The notes beneath the pieces were generated by a model that was not told the DNA's origin, did not search any database, and saw only the letters and a program-made list of their open reading frames with translations. Below, piece by piece: positions 44,626 to 56,085 of a stretch of 64,000 nucleotides of DNA (positions are counted from its first letter, which is position 1; each line of letters starts with the position of its first letter). A program made the position numbers and the translations under genes. The stretch is from Tricholoma matsutake. Its lineage: Eukaryota > Basidiomycota > Agaricomycetes > Agaricales > Tricholomataceae. Location of the stretch: NCBI GenBank assembly GCA_026075535.2, contig AP026550.1, forward strand, positions 7,812,001 to 7,876,000. Reading direction: 5' to 3'.

Positions 44626-47291
44626 TTACTTCTTTTGCTTTGCCTTTTCCCTTCTCTTTCTCTTTCTCCTTTCCTTTTCCTTCCCCTTCCCCTTTTCCTT
44701 CCCTTCCCCCTTTCCTTTTCCTTTCTGAGTTTCTCCCATGTCAGATCCTGCCTCTGTCTCTCCCTTTGTCAAACCCTCTCCCCCATTTGCCAGCCATTCC
44801 AGAAGATCAGAAAATGCATATGCAGGTTTCAATATTCCCCACAACTCAATATCCAAGAGCTTGTCATCACTGTTCTCAAGCCAAGACACCATTGTAGGAT
44901 AACCAGAAAGCTTTGGAAAAGCCTTGCTATACGTCAAGTGCCACTGTGATTTTCCCTTGAAAATGCTGATGATATCTGCATGTGTTGGCTTCTGATCAAA
45001 AACTTCTTTCAACTTTCCAGTCTCGCATAACATATTGCAGGTCTTGACAGCCACCAACCATGCCTTGTACTTCTGCCATGCATAACCCAAATTTACATCC
45101 TTGTGATTGGTTAACTTAACCAGAATACTGAGAGAAGCAACCATCTTGTCTTTGAATGGAGAGCCAGTGACAGAAAGAGGTGTAGACATGCGAGTCTCAG
45201 GTGGGGCAGTACTAGTAGAACCAACCAGAGTCAAGACAGATAATGCAGGAAGGAATGTGGGTTGTTGTTCCTTATGTGAAATAAACATCAAGTAATCTTG
45301 ATGGAGACTGTAAAAGTGTCTCACATAACAGACTGGAAGAATATAGTCTTTCTTTCTCTTAATCCATTCAATGTCTTCATCAAATGATACTGCAGCCTCA
45401 TATCGGCCTTTGTCAGTCCACTCTCCTTGTTCATAAACAGATATTTGAGGGTTGGTTTCTATCATGGGATTATTATAAACAATAATAGGTATGCATGAAG
45501 GCTCCATACTTTCAATTGGAGACCACTTTGCAGCAATAGATTTGAGGATGGGTGCCATAGAAAACTGAACATCGACTTTGAGAATCCGGAATGGCTTGAC
45601 TTCAATAGAATCAACTAGTGAGTTATAAATATGTACTCTGCCTGTCCTCAAAACTGGAGTCTCGAGATTGTTGTCATCACCTGCATCAGCAAAATTGAAG
45701 ACATTCCCAGTGGCATGTCCATGCATATGTCCACCAGTAGTGCAGGATGATCCATGGAGAGCAGGTGGTGGACTGGATGATGGACTAGTCATATGAACAT
45801 CTATGGATGTTTTACAATGCTAAAAAGCAAAAGCAAAAGTAAAGACCTCCTACCTGGATCTTGAAACCCTTTGGCTTGGACCATGTATGTTGCACCAGGA
45901 ACAACTACAATGATATATTAAAAAGACCAAGTAATATTATTTTTTCATTACCTGTGTCACCCATCGAGGAGCCACCCAGTAAATGATCTAATACTAATTC
46001 TAGATTTTAAATTACAACTACAACAAATTAAAATACCTTTGGACCTAAGGGCTACTACAGAGACAGGGGATGGTCAGGATGTAACCAGTAAAAGAAAAAG
46101 AAAATGGGGGCTTGCTAGTGGTTTTAGTACCCCCGTCGTTGGTGTTGGTGCCAGCATTGTCATCCGTGGCCTTCCTGCCGCTGGTGTTGGTGGTGTTGAC
46201 CCCATTGTTGGCATTGTTGTTGGTGGTGTCATTGCAGGGTTTGGGGCCTCCATTGTGGTTGTCACCCCGACCCTCCCCGTGGCTGGCATTGTCATTGGTG
46301 TTCACGTCGTTGTCCTGGGCCTCCTCGTCATTGTCGTCCTGGGCCTCCTCGTCATTGTCATCCTGGGCCTCCTCATCGTTGTCATACTGGGCCTCCTCAT
46401 TGTTGTTGTCCTGGGCTTCCTTGTCATTGTTGTCCTGGCGCTCCCCATTGCCATTGTCATTGTTGTTGTCCTGGTGCTCCCTGTTGTCAGTGTCCGTGTT
46501 GGTGTCGTTGTTGGTGTCATTGGCGGGCTTGCCATTGTTCCCATCATCAGCCTTGCCAGTGTCCTTGTTGTAGGCCTCCCTATCATTGTCGTTGTCAGCT
46601 GCAGGCTCCCCGTGGCTCAAGCTGTTGTCAGTGCTGTTGTTGTTGCTGGATTCATTGCTGGTCTCCTCTTCGCTCTCCTCGCTGTCACTGGATGGGGCCT
46701 GCAGGGCTCGGGGTCGACCAGCGCCACCCTGACCAGGAGGAGGGTGCAGGAAACTTGCCTTGGCCGCTTGAGCACATTTGGGGGGGGCAACAGAAACTCT
46801 GCTCACTTCAAGAGCAAGTTCAGCTCTATGAAAGGAAAAAAGAATGAGAAAAGATATTAATAAAGAAGAAACATACCTTAAAGGGGCAGCTGAAGCTGCA
46901 CCCTGTCCTTTCAAGCCTCTTTTCGAGGTCCTGTAAAAGGAATAGCATGTTAGTATACCATAATGATGATAAAAAAGAAACATACCTTAAAGGGGCAGCC
47001 GAAGCCACACCCTGTCCTTTCGAGCCTTTTTTCGAGGTCCTGTAAAAAGGAACAGAATGTTAGTACCATAATGGCTGGATAGAAGAGCTGGGTTACTTAC
47101 ATTTTGCTACCTTTCCCCTTCCCAGACCGTTCCTCTTCTTCCTTCTCCTCATCTTGCTTCACTTTCTTTGAGCCATCCTTTTTGAGTGCTGATATGGCAT
47201 GTTTGCAGGTTCGCAATCCCGATTTGGGCGGGGATTTCAATGGCGATGGGCTGGATCCCTTGTTGCATTTGTTGGCATGGGTGGTTGGCAT
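44626..47291 (-). CDS. KDZ3 companion gene, multi-exon
   Basis: First exon from ATG 47291 (MPTTHANKCNKGSSPSPLKS) to about 47097 is Lys-rich. Two 54-bp exons of near-identical sequence follow (about 46991-47044 and 46877-46930), then an exon with AELALEVSRVSVAPPKC and a long Asp/Asn/Glu repeat tract (46700-46050). The last exon (about 45825-44626) encodes 388 codons from ATG 45792, including CTTGGHMHGHATGNVFNFAD, KGRYEAAVSFDEDIEW, YPTMVSWLENSDDK and a tail of Lys/Arg/Glu repeats resembling a nuclear localisation signal. Domain order matches the KDZ1/2 copies. Exon joins between the acidic tract and the last exon are not certain, so two genes remain possible. Function unknown. Confidence 0.65.
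46310..46450 (-). repeat. 24-bp coding repeat in KDZ3 acidic tract
   Basis: Units of gtcctgggcctcctcgtcattgtc type, about five copies, encode EEAQDDND-like octapeptides on the minus strand. Opposite-strand reading gives a Leu/Val/Ser-rich shadow ORF that should not be taken as a membrane protein. Confidence 0.8.
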
Positions 47292-47478
47292 GGTTTTTGA
47301 TGGGGGTGGTTGGTGGATGGGGTCACGATGTGTCGGTGGTTGGGTTACTGTGGTGTGGTTGTGTGTGAGAGCGCTTGTGATGACACATCACACAGCTGTG
47401 ATGCGCTATTACTGATGATGATTTGTTACCATGCACCTTAATTGGGTAATAAAAGTGTCAAATGTTGGGTAAAGAGAA

Positions 47479-47568
47479 CGACTTGGTAGCTAAGTGGTTA
47501 AGTGTGCTGTTCTATTTATGGTTCAACCCATGGTCGAGTGTTCGATTCTTGTTGGATGTGAAACTTTT
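47479..47568 (+). ncRNA. tRNA-like Pol III unit in KDZ3
   Basis: A box TAGCTAAGTGG (47487-47497) fits TRGYNNANNNG and continues TTAAG, as in Ser/Leu tRNAs. B box GTTCGATTC (47540-47548) fits GWTCRANNC fully. T4 follows at 47565-47568. The A to B distance is 53 nt, the same as in KDZ1 and KDZ2, although the sequence between is unrelated. It sits 260 bp from the element end and reads outward. No pairing acceptor stem was found. Confidence 0.55.
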
Positions 47569-47970
47569 ATTTGGTAAAGCATGTGCTGTCTGGTTTGTCT
47601 GGTTGTGCAGTTGGTCATGCATCTGGGTGACTCCAGTGAATCCAGTTGTAATGAGTCCGGTCAGATTCCAGGGATTCTGGGTGTAAATTGGATCCTTATT
47701 CCGACCAGAATTATGCTGCATAGGGAAAACTACATACAAAAAAAATTCCACCGGATTCCAGAAATTCCAGAAATTCCGGCTGGACAAACCGGAATCCAAC
47801 CAGAATAGGTGGGGCAGTGTAAAGTACTCACTTATGGCAAGAGGAGTCTCAACTTTTGACAGACAGCCTATGCTGTTAAGAAATACAAGTCTCATAGGCA
47901 TATTCCTGCTGATATTATGATGGATATTATTAATATTATTAGTCAAGGAGCAAATTTGTAATGGTACCCA

Positions 47971-48590
47971 GGACCCTTAATTTCCTTTTTGGGATGATGT
48001 TTCACTTTTTTCATCAACCAAGAAAAAAAGTTGACCAATAGACTAATGGTTGACAAGGAGGGTATCTATAGCATACTAGAGTACTATACAAGTGATTTTA
48101 ATGTGATATCTATTATTTGAAAAATGTAGTTTAACTTGTGGAATTTTTGTTTGTTTACACCAAAAGCAGTTGTTGTGACCTGGTGATGAGCACTGTACAG
48201 CTATTGAATTGAGGGTATACTCAATCTGTCTAATTTGATCCCATCAAATGAAAGAATACTGAGCTTTTTGCTGTCTTCCCCCTTCATTATGAATTCATTT
48301 CCTCCCTGGCATGTAAATCCTTCCCAATTGGTCTCTTTGTTTACCTGCCCATGCCCCTTTCAAAATACATTTTTGAATCCTAACCCTAACATATTTTGTC
48401 AGAGCTTCAACAGTTGTATTCTTGGTTACACATCATCATTTCATCCCGCTCATCACCAACACACTTCTAGGCTACACAAGACCACTGACACCTTAATTGA
48501 CAATGACCAACATTACTCTCCATGCTGTCCAAGGGCAGATACCATGGCTTCCATCTTCTGCTTATGAGTTCACCCTGAATTCTTGGACCA
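47971..48590. other. No recognisable gene
   Basis: AT-rich with short ORFs only (48235-48567, plus, Ser/His/Phe-rich). Nothing is supported here. Confidence 0.4.
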
Positions 48591-48599
48591 TGGTACAAA

Positions 48600-49011
48600 A
48601 TGCTTTGGTGTGGTGCTTCATGTTCTCAGTCCCTCTGGTATCATGTTGACCTTCTTCTTCATGCATGACTTAAGACTGATTTTCAAAAGCAAAGCAAAGA
48701 CCTCATGGTTTTCAGTCCCACTGCTGGCCAATATGTGACCATTGCTTGGTATGTATGATAATGTGTCCCATGGCTTCTATTATCATCCCATGGCTGAGCC
48801 TGTAAGTATCAGGCCTTTGTCAAGAGGTGAAAGGATTACTCCTACTGGCATTAAGGCTTGGCTTTGCATCAGGGGCCTCCATTGGTCTTGTTTATGTGCC
48901 CTTGTATCTGGCAGCTCACATTTGACTCAGATTGTCCAGTCAGTGGGAGATGGCAAGGTCTATGTGTTTTGCTCAGAGTATCCATCAAAATGCCACTTTT
49001 ATTGTAAGTGA
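48600..49011 (+). CDS. Hypothetical ORF fragment
   Basis: Plus-strand frames GVMLTFFFMHDLRLIFKSKA and then, from 48742, a longer stretch including YDNVSHGFYYHPMAEPVSIR, RGERITPTGIKAWLCIRGLH, and VYVFCSEYPSKCHFYCK before a stop at 49011. The terminal C-x7-C-x3-C pattern could bind metal. The sequence is not low-complexity. It ends where the putative gypsy D 3' LTR begins, so it may be the target of that insertion. I do not recognise the family. Confidence 0.35.
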
Positions 49012-49560
49012 TATCTATGCATTTTCTTACATTCAACTGCTGATTGAGATATAGTAAATCTCTCTGAGATCCATATTACTGCAACTCTTCACACCTCTTC
49101 ACTCTCAGTAAGCCTGTTTACAATTTACTGCACTGAGCTGAACTGATGATGTCACTGCCTGTTAGTGCAACACCCACTATCTGCTAGCTAAGACCATGCA
49201 GGTTCTCTCTACAAGAAGGGAGTGGGATGTGGGCGCATGATGGGGGAATTGATGATTTTGATGTGAGGGGTTATTAATAGATAAGTTGGTTAAGAAAGAC
49301 ATTTTGCACCACAAGTGTAGGTGGAATATTTAAGAGAACACAACTGGGGTCCCCTAGGTGTATATTTAAGGTTTATATACTATGTTACATATATTGTACA
49401 TTGTTGTTACTGACATGCTTGTACATGCATGTACATATTGATGCATGCAAAATAAAATTCTCATGCTATCAAAGTATAGCATAATTCAGTGTAATGTAGC
49501 GTAATTTGACATAATAAAATAAAATGAAAATTTCTTAAGTAATGGGGCTGTTTCCTAACA
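49003..49560 (-). repeat. Putative gypsy D 3' LTR
   Basis: The minus strand starts TGTTAGGAAACAGCC at 49560, directly after a purine tract AAAAGAGGGGTAA (49561-49573) and the end of pol. A TATA-like GTATATAAACC lies at 49370-49380. The far end is placed at TTACA (49003) by guess. No matching 5' LTR was found beyond 61443, so limits are provisional. Confidence 0.45.
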
Positions 49561-50472
49561 TTACCCCTCTTTTATGCCTCGACTTCCAGGCAAGAAAATA
49601 TTGTATCTGTGCCCTCTGTGAAATTTTGGTAAGGCCAGAATTTCATCCCCTCATACACCATTCTTGCAATGCAACACAGAGCATTTGGATTACATTTAAA
49701 GAATTGGGTGATTGCATTACACGCTCGCTTACAATTCTCTTTGGGTTCCCACAAATTATTTTTGCCAGTATAGTTCTTCCACTTTATTAAGAACTCAAAT
49801 TTATTCCGTCGAACACATGAGTCTAGAATTTCTTCAACTATATATTCTGGAGCACCTTCTACTATTATTGGAGATTGTGGAGTGGTTTGTTGGCCAGGAA
49901 TAGTGGGCAGGCGGTAGGGGCATAGGCAGGAAACATTAATTTTGGGATCAATTTTGAATGATCGAGGTAATTATAGCACTACCACATTAGGCAAAATTAC
50001 TTTAGGGATTGTGTATGGGCCAACTTGTTTCTCCATAAGTTTCCTAGAAGGTCGTGGAATATTTAGGTCCTTGGTACTTAGCCATACCAAGTCACCAACA
50101 TTGTACTCTGGAGTGAGAGCTCGAGCATGATCTGTGTGTCGCATCATATCATCATGTGCTTTCATCAATGCTGCCTCCACTTCTTCCTGTACCTTTTGCA
50201 TCTTAGATACATAGTCTTCTACCAACTGTACCTTAACTTCCCTTTGGGGTTCTATTCCCATGGAGGTCTTTACACTCGCCCCCCCAATCCGAGTGGACTC
50301 TGCTCAGACTCCACTCAGATGCTCGGACAGTCCTAGGACAGTCCTCAGACTTTGCTGGGACTCTGCTCGGACTTTTTTGGCTGAGAGTCCTGCCAAACTA
50401 ATTGTCCAGTCCGAGTGGAGTCTGAGCGTCAAGTGGAGTCCGAGTCGGCAACCTCCTTATTATGTAATACTT

Positions 50473-50561
50473 AAAAAAATGTGCACAACCAAGACTCGAA
50501 CACTGGACTTCGGGCATTTACCTTTAACGTTAGGCACAATTAACCACTGCACCACAACGGC
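50473..50561 (-). ncRNA. tRNA-like Pol III unit in KDZ2
   Basis: Minus-strand A box TGGTGCAGTGG (50554-50544), B box GTTCGAGTC (50501-50493, full match to GWTCRANNC), T7 at 50479-50473. Spacing 53 nt. The D-arm pairs through G-U. Located 210 bp from the element end and reading outward. Confidence 0.55.
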
Positions 50562-50736
50562 TTACTTTACCTACACATTACATAGACCACATACCACTAA
50601 CCTACCAAACCGGGATGATGCAGCCATTTGGTCATCATGCGACCTATTTTGTCGACACTTTCCCACCCTTTCCACCACTGCCTCCAACCTTCAACACCCA
50701 TCCTAGGACCCATCGACAACCATCGACAATGTCAAG

Positions 50737-53119
50737 ATGCCTCAAACCCAGTCCAATACCACTCCCAAGCCCCTAGCCCATGGATTGCCCCCCAGATCAA
50801 CAGGAACCGTGACACGAGGCCAATGCAAGCGAGCCATGTCAGCGGTTGATAATGAGGGCATGCAACGAAAAAAGAGCAAAACAGACCTAGGGGAGGATGA
50901 ACCAAGCAAGGGGGGCAAGAAAGCCAAGAAGCCAAGAAGGAAGAAGACCAGGTAAGTGACTCCCTCAAGCATAATTTGACCCTAACAAACAATAGGAAAA
51001 CTTTGGCCATCCGCGCACACAAGGACACGCATTCAGCAGCGGCTGGGCCTCCTGCTCAGCTGCCAAGGTATGTCATATTAAAACAATTTTCTTATTCTTA
51101 TTCAAACTAACCACTCTATTTACAGGACCAAACACTTGATGGATGAGAGTGGCATCAGTGTCGCTCCACTGAAGCGCTCTTGTCCTGTCGCAAGCATTTT
51201 ACCACCCCACCCCAGAACTCAACAAGTGCCCACCAGCGCCAATCTGAGGTAGAGGAAGCTGATGATGAGGAAGAAGAGGACAAAGGAGATGACAAAGAAG
51301 ATGAAGATGAAGCAGAGGACAACAACAAAGAAGATGATGACAAAGAAGACACCAACCAGGAGAACAACAATGACAACAAAGAAGACACCAACCAGGAGAA
51401 CAACAATGACAACGACAATGAAGAAGACACCAACCAGGAGAACGACGATGAAGACAACAACAACCAGGAGAACGATGACGAAGATGACAACAACATCGAC
51501 AACGACAATGATGAAGGGGCAGACAATGACGAAGACAAACACCAGATGAAGCTGAAAGCCAACGCCAAGGGCACCAAGGCCAACACCTGCACCAGTGCCA
51601 ACACCAACACCAGCGAGGACAGCCGCAACGCCAACACCAGCACCAGCACCCACAGGAACAGTGCCAACACCAACACCAGCGGGGACAGCACCAATGCCAA
51701 TGCCAGGGGGGACAGCCCCAATGCCAACGCCAACACCAGTGGGCACGGCACCAACACCAATGCCAGCGGGGACAGCCCCAATGCCAGCACCATCCCCAAT
51801 GCAGCTGACACCGCTAGTTCGTGATTTTATTATTTTCTCATCTCACTCACTGACAGAATAATCTTTTTACTAGATTCTGCCCCTGTAGAACATGGTAAGT
51901 TACTGTGTATTTAAAGTGTAGATTATGTTGGATGCCTGGTTTTTAGATATTCATATGCAAAGTCCTCCTCGCCTCAATAGAAGTCCTACAATTGATTTGC
52001 AAGGAGCCTCCCATGTTACTGGTGGGATTATACGTGGGCGAGCTCAGGGGAATGTGTTTAATAATGCTGATGCTGTTCCCCTTGACTATGGCCTTGAACA
52101 TTGCATTGGTCGGGTACAGGTGTACATCGCATATGCTGATCTGACTATTGTGAAGCCTCACATGGAGCTCAAACATGCAGTCACACCCAATCTCACAAAG
52201 GTATTAAGAGTCCTTTCTCGTAAATATTCACCAGTTTGCAGTATAGTTTCCAGTTCATATTTAGATATGTTGGATTTTTACATGTTATTTTTTTAGATGA
52301 AAACTGCTGCATTTTCCTGCATGAAAATTCAGTCTGGAATATCAAGGGCCGCTATGAGACTGCAATAGAGGATGATGAGGATGCAGTGTGGACATGCCAC
52401 AATGGTGAAGATGTCCTGCAGATTCTTGTCATAAGTATATTGCCATGAACTTCTAATTCATTTTTCAATCAATTGATGACCTATGTGACTAATGATGATA
52501 TCCATGAATCATCTAGTCAATGCCTCCTATGGGTTTTGCGAATCATTCTTCTCGAGCTAACTCTCATTCTCGAGCTGGTTCTCAATCTCGAGCTGGTTCT
52601 AGAATTGCTTCTCATTCAACTTCTGTTCACTCAACCATGGCTACTTGGTCTGAAACACCTGGGGACCCTGGTTTGAATTCCTTCAAGAAGGAAATTTGGA
52701 TACAACTTGGGGTTTCTCCTGACCTGTCTGATAGAAGTGATGGTAGTCTACATCAAGCCTACAAAAAATATAAGGCTTACCTTCAGGCATCCAAGACCTA
52801 TGGAGAAATGATGTCTAACAAGTCTTGGGTTGGTGACAAGCTTACAGGAGCAGATATCATTCAGCTTTTTGTTTTGAAATCTTTTTTTCACTCCCACTAC
52901 AAGAAATTTTTTTCGAAGATATCGAACTATCCAGATTTGGTGGATTGGCTGGAGGGCGATCCAGGAGCACCCTCTGATGAGGATCTTTGGGGTGAAAAGA
53001 AAGCAAGTTATACGTTCAAGGATTTGGAGACATTTCTGGAGGAGCATGGGAGGAAAATGAAGAGAGGGAAACATGTCAAAGGTGACAAGAAGAAGAATAA
53101 AAAGCAAGTCAAGAATTAG
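50737..53119 (+). pseudogene. KDZ2 companion gene pseudogene
   Basis: ATG 50737 opens a basic exon (to 50951; ends KKAKKPRRKKTR). Introns 50952-50995 (GTAAGT...ATAG) and 51068-51125 (GTATGT...ACAG) flank a 72-bp exon. The third exon (TKHLMDESGISVAPLKRS) hits a one-base deletion near 51210, but the acidic tract stays open in another frame (51180-51824: DEEEEDKGDDKEDEDE, then Thr/Asn/Ser repeats) until a TGA where KDZ1 has CGA. Later exons: SPTIDLQGASHVTGGI (51960-52205), KGRYETAIEDDEDAVW (about 52350), and the C-terminal domain 52520-53119 with YPDLVDWLEGDPGAP and a Lys-rich tail. Confidence 0.65.
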
Positions 53120-53173
53120 ATAGTTGATTTTATAGCTTCTGATAATTTGCTTGGATTTTGCAGAATTTTTCTT

Positions 53174-55492
53174 ATGGCTGATTTGATTTCTTATGTCTGG
53201 ATCTGTGTTTTGGTCATGGTGACCATCTTCAAGCAGCTCCCAAATTGGAGCATCATATTTGGAGGACTTGTGTTGTTGCCCACTGTTTCTGCATTGCCTA
53301 ATGCTGGTCCTTTCCCTGATATTTCATTCAATGTCTTCAGCCAATTTATCCAAGAACATTTGGGTTCAGACATTACACTATCTCAAGTCCTTGTTGTTCT
53401 GTTTACCTTAACAGAAAATACGGATTTGCTTAGCTTGCATGCAAGACAGCAGAATCCCAAGTATTCAGGAGAAGCTTGCTCCTCACCTTCTGCCTGGAAA
53501 ATGCCTTGCACACAAATTACAAGAAAGACTGGGAACAGATCGAAACCAGTTATATGCTGATCAGAAGACTGCAGTCTCAGATACTGTCAATGCAATTTTT
53601 ACAAATCTTGATGCTTTGGCAAAAACTTTGGGGTTGTATCCATATGATTCCAATGGGAAATTCAAAGGAAAACTAAAGCCAGTTTCTCATGAATCAATCG
53701 AACCTGTTCATATGATTTGTCCAGAGGCTGTTATATGTCAAACTGCAAAGTGCAAGCCTCGATCCTTGGTTTTAGGAGTAAAGCTCAGAGACATACCCCG
53801 AGTTACTTTAATTAAAGGATGCACAGCACATGCCAATGTTCAAGTACTCACTGGGCAATGTCCAGGATGCAAAACTTTGTATTCTGCAGATCATGAGCAT
53901 GTTACAGAACCAGGAGACAAACATACCAAAGTATACCTGAATAATGCCAAATACCTCAAGGTTGGACAAAGTTTATGGGTTGATCGGGTTTTTGCAGGAG
54001 GAGTTGTAAATGGAGTGTATAGCTTTCATGCATCAGCTGCAGCATATACCGAGTATTGGAACAACAGCTTTAGCAGTTATTCTCAGATTCCTATCAAAGT
54101 ATCTCACCATCAAATTTGGCAAGCGTTTGTTCAAGAAACAATTTGTTCAATTGCAGCCTCATCAAATATCAATATGGAACTTCAGGATCCCTTAGCAATT
54201 GATGATGTTATGAAAGAAGCACTTGAACTGCTGGGTGAAAATGGAATTATACATCCAGCTGATCAGCATGCATGTGCAGAATGCACCCAGGCATATAGGC
54301 ACACATCAGATATAATGTCCAATGTTGATCCTGCAGCAGTTGTTGGAGTGGATGAAAATAACAGAGTACCTGGACTTGTTGAAGGAGCTGACTTAACAAA
54401 TCCTGGCTTACCTAATCAGCCACGTGCACAAATCTCATTTAATGATGACATGGATATTGATGATGCATCTGTCAATATGGTTGTTGTTGATGGCATTGTG
54501 ATGGGCACAACTGTATGTAAATATACTTCATAATATGTATATCTAACTGAATTTTATTTTAGCATTGTGCATATGACAATTGCACCTCAGAACTAGCAAA
54601 TCATTGTGGTGGTTCATTCTGTGCACTCCATGAGCAACAATATGGAACTAAGTGCCATATGCATAACTGTGATAATCAGAAAGTGGGAAACACAAAGGCT
54701 TGTGCACAGCACCAAAGAGAATGGGATAAACATGTTCAGAATCATTCTCAGCAAAGCTTTAATGGTGCTAGAAGAATGTTATGGAGACCTGCAGAAAATT
54801 TGCCTTGGAATCCAGCACCTGGAAGTTATTCACAGCCTCATGATGAGCTGGCTCCAGAGCCAGAAAGAGGTCATTATTTTACTCCTTCTTGAACTTACTG
54901 CATTGAAACAATATGTGCTCCATGTGGTACTGTAATTGCATGGGCAAAGTTTGCAAAGTCTGAGTCTCCAACAAATATTCTGGAGTTTCTAGAAAATGTA
55001 TATCCAACTGAGGAATCATGTCCAGATTATATCTGCATTGACAAAGCTTGTCTTGTACTCCGTACTGATGTCGCAAATGGAAGTTGGGATAGAATCTGGA
55101 AAAAGACTACTCGCTTTATTGTTGATTCCTACCATTACACTAATCATCGTACAACTGATGAGCTATGTCAAAAATGGTGTAATCCTGCTCCTCAAGATGG
55201 ATCTGCACCCAACCTTGTTATTGTAGCACAAGATGATGCTGGAACATCATATTATAAAAGGGCATTCAATACACAGGTACAGTATTGTGTTTTATTTGAT
55301 AATTAATATGTGAAATAGGCTTGTGAACAACTCAATGCATGGCTTGGTGGATTTGACTCAATATTGAAGAGAATGACTCTGGGTAATTTCAACTGGTTTT
55401 TGCATTCCATGTTATTCTATCATGCTCAGTATGTTTTAGAAAAGCAGAAACAGAAGGACATAAATGAAGAGAAGGATGATGATGATGATTAG
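53174..55492 (+). pseudogene. KDZ2 CxC5/CxC6 transposase pseudogene
   Basis: ATG 53174 (MADLISYVWICVLVMVTIFK), FSQFIQEHLGSDITL, then a frame break near 53430-53570. The 364-codon frame 53439-54533 holds CxC5 (ICPEAVICQTAKC...CPGCKTLYSADHEH) and VVVDG. Intron 54513-54562 (GTATGT...TTTTAG) splits CxC6 (HCAYDNC...FCALHEQ...CHMHNCDN). A TGA near 54892 precedes TYCIETICAPCG, YICIDKAC, VDSYHYTNH; intron 55277-55318 (42 nt); last exon ACEQLNAWLGG to an Asp tract. The lesions are shared with KDZ1. Confidence 0.8.
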
Positions 55493-55729
55493 TATGTAAA
55501 TAGTTAGGTTTCATTAAGTACTCTGCTTTGGATTCTCCCTCAACATACTCTAATATGATCCCAGATGTCTTGCATAAATCTGCCTAATTTATTTTGTCAA
55601 AGTCATTTTCAAACTTGAGTTAATCATTCAGAGTGTGTGTATAATACTAATGAGAAAAATATAGAAAGGATATCTTGATGGTGCCATATTTCACACAATG
55701 ATAGCATATGCCATCACTATATATATGGT

Positions 55730-56085
55730 AGGTCACATGACTACACAAGGGTGATTTCCAAACTTGGCTCAAAATTCTGGTGAGAATGGTATATAACATC
55801 ACTATGTTCCATATATGGTAGGTCACATGACTATGCAAAGGTGATTTCTAAACTCAGCTCAAAAATCCAGTCAGAATGGTATATAACATCACTATGTTCC
55901 ATATATGGTAGGTCACATGACTATGCAAAGGTGATTTCTAAACTCAGCTCAAGAATCCGGTCAGAATGGTATATAATATCACTATGTTCTATATATAGCC
56001 AATCACATCACTATGCAGGGGAGATTTTCAAACTCAGCTGAAGAATCCAGTCAGAATGGTATATAACATCACTAACATCACTACT
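55730..56085. repeat. Subterminal tandem repeat, about 98 bp x 4
   Basis: Four units of atatggtaggtcacatgac + aaactcagctca + gtcagaatggtatataac. KDZ1 carries three. The two middle units are nearly identical, indicating recent expansion. Confidence 0.85.

Larger units (their letters stand above)
41997..47828 (-). mobile_element. KDZ3: CxC5/CxC6 KDZ transposon, possibly active
   Basis: 5.83 kb; duplication CACTCATGG (41988-41996) / CACTTATGG (47829-47837). Ends CTGTAATTTACACTGCCCC and GGGGCAGTGTAAAGTACT share the core TTTACACT with KDZ1/2. Inside each end lie repeats of ATTCCGGTTGGACTCC type, a sequence unrelated to the AGTCCGAGC repeats of KDZ1/2. Same gene order as KDZ1/2: tRNA-like unit (plus), companion gene and transposase (minus), but with long intact frames. 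Confidence 0.9.
41667..47970 (+). pseudogene. Unidentified ORF split by KDZ3
   Basis: Plus-strand frame before KDZ3 reads SEISVPKKLENARLLNEVIY, TCAKRSVPTQHMR, a TGA, FQDDFDDSASDF..., and ends NILTHG at 41996. After the element, with one CACTTATGG removed, the same frame continues GKRSLNF, a TGA, QTAYAVKKYKSHRHIPADIM, MDIINIISQGANL and a stop near 47960. Both TGA codons fit decayed CGA. Composition is protein-like and the frame survives removal of the insert, so this was coding. I do not recognise the family; it may be a cellular gene remnant or another transposon. Confidence 0.45.

Noticed and set aside
48370..48400. Telomere-like ccctaaccctaac
   Set aside because: Only about two repeats in AT-rich DNA with no array; chance.
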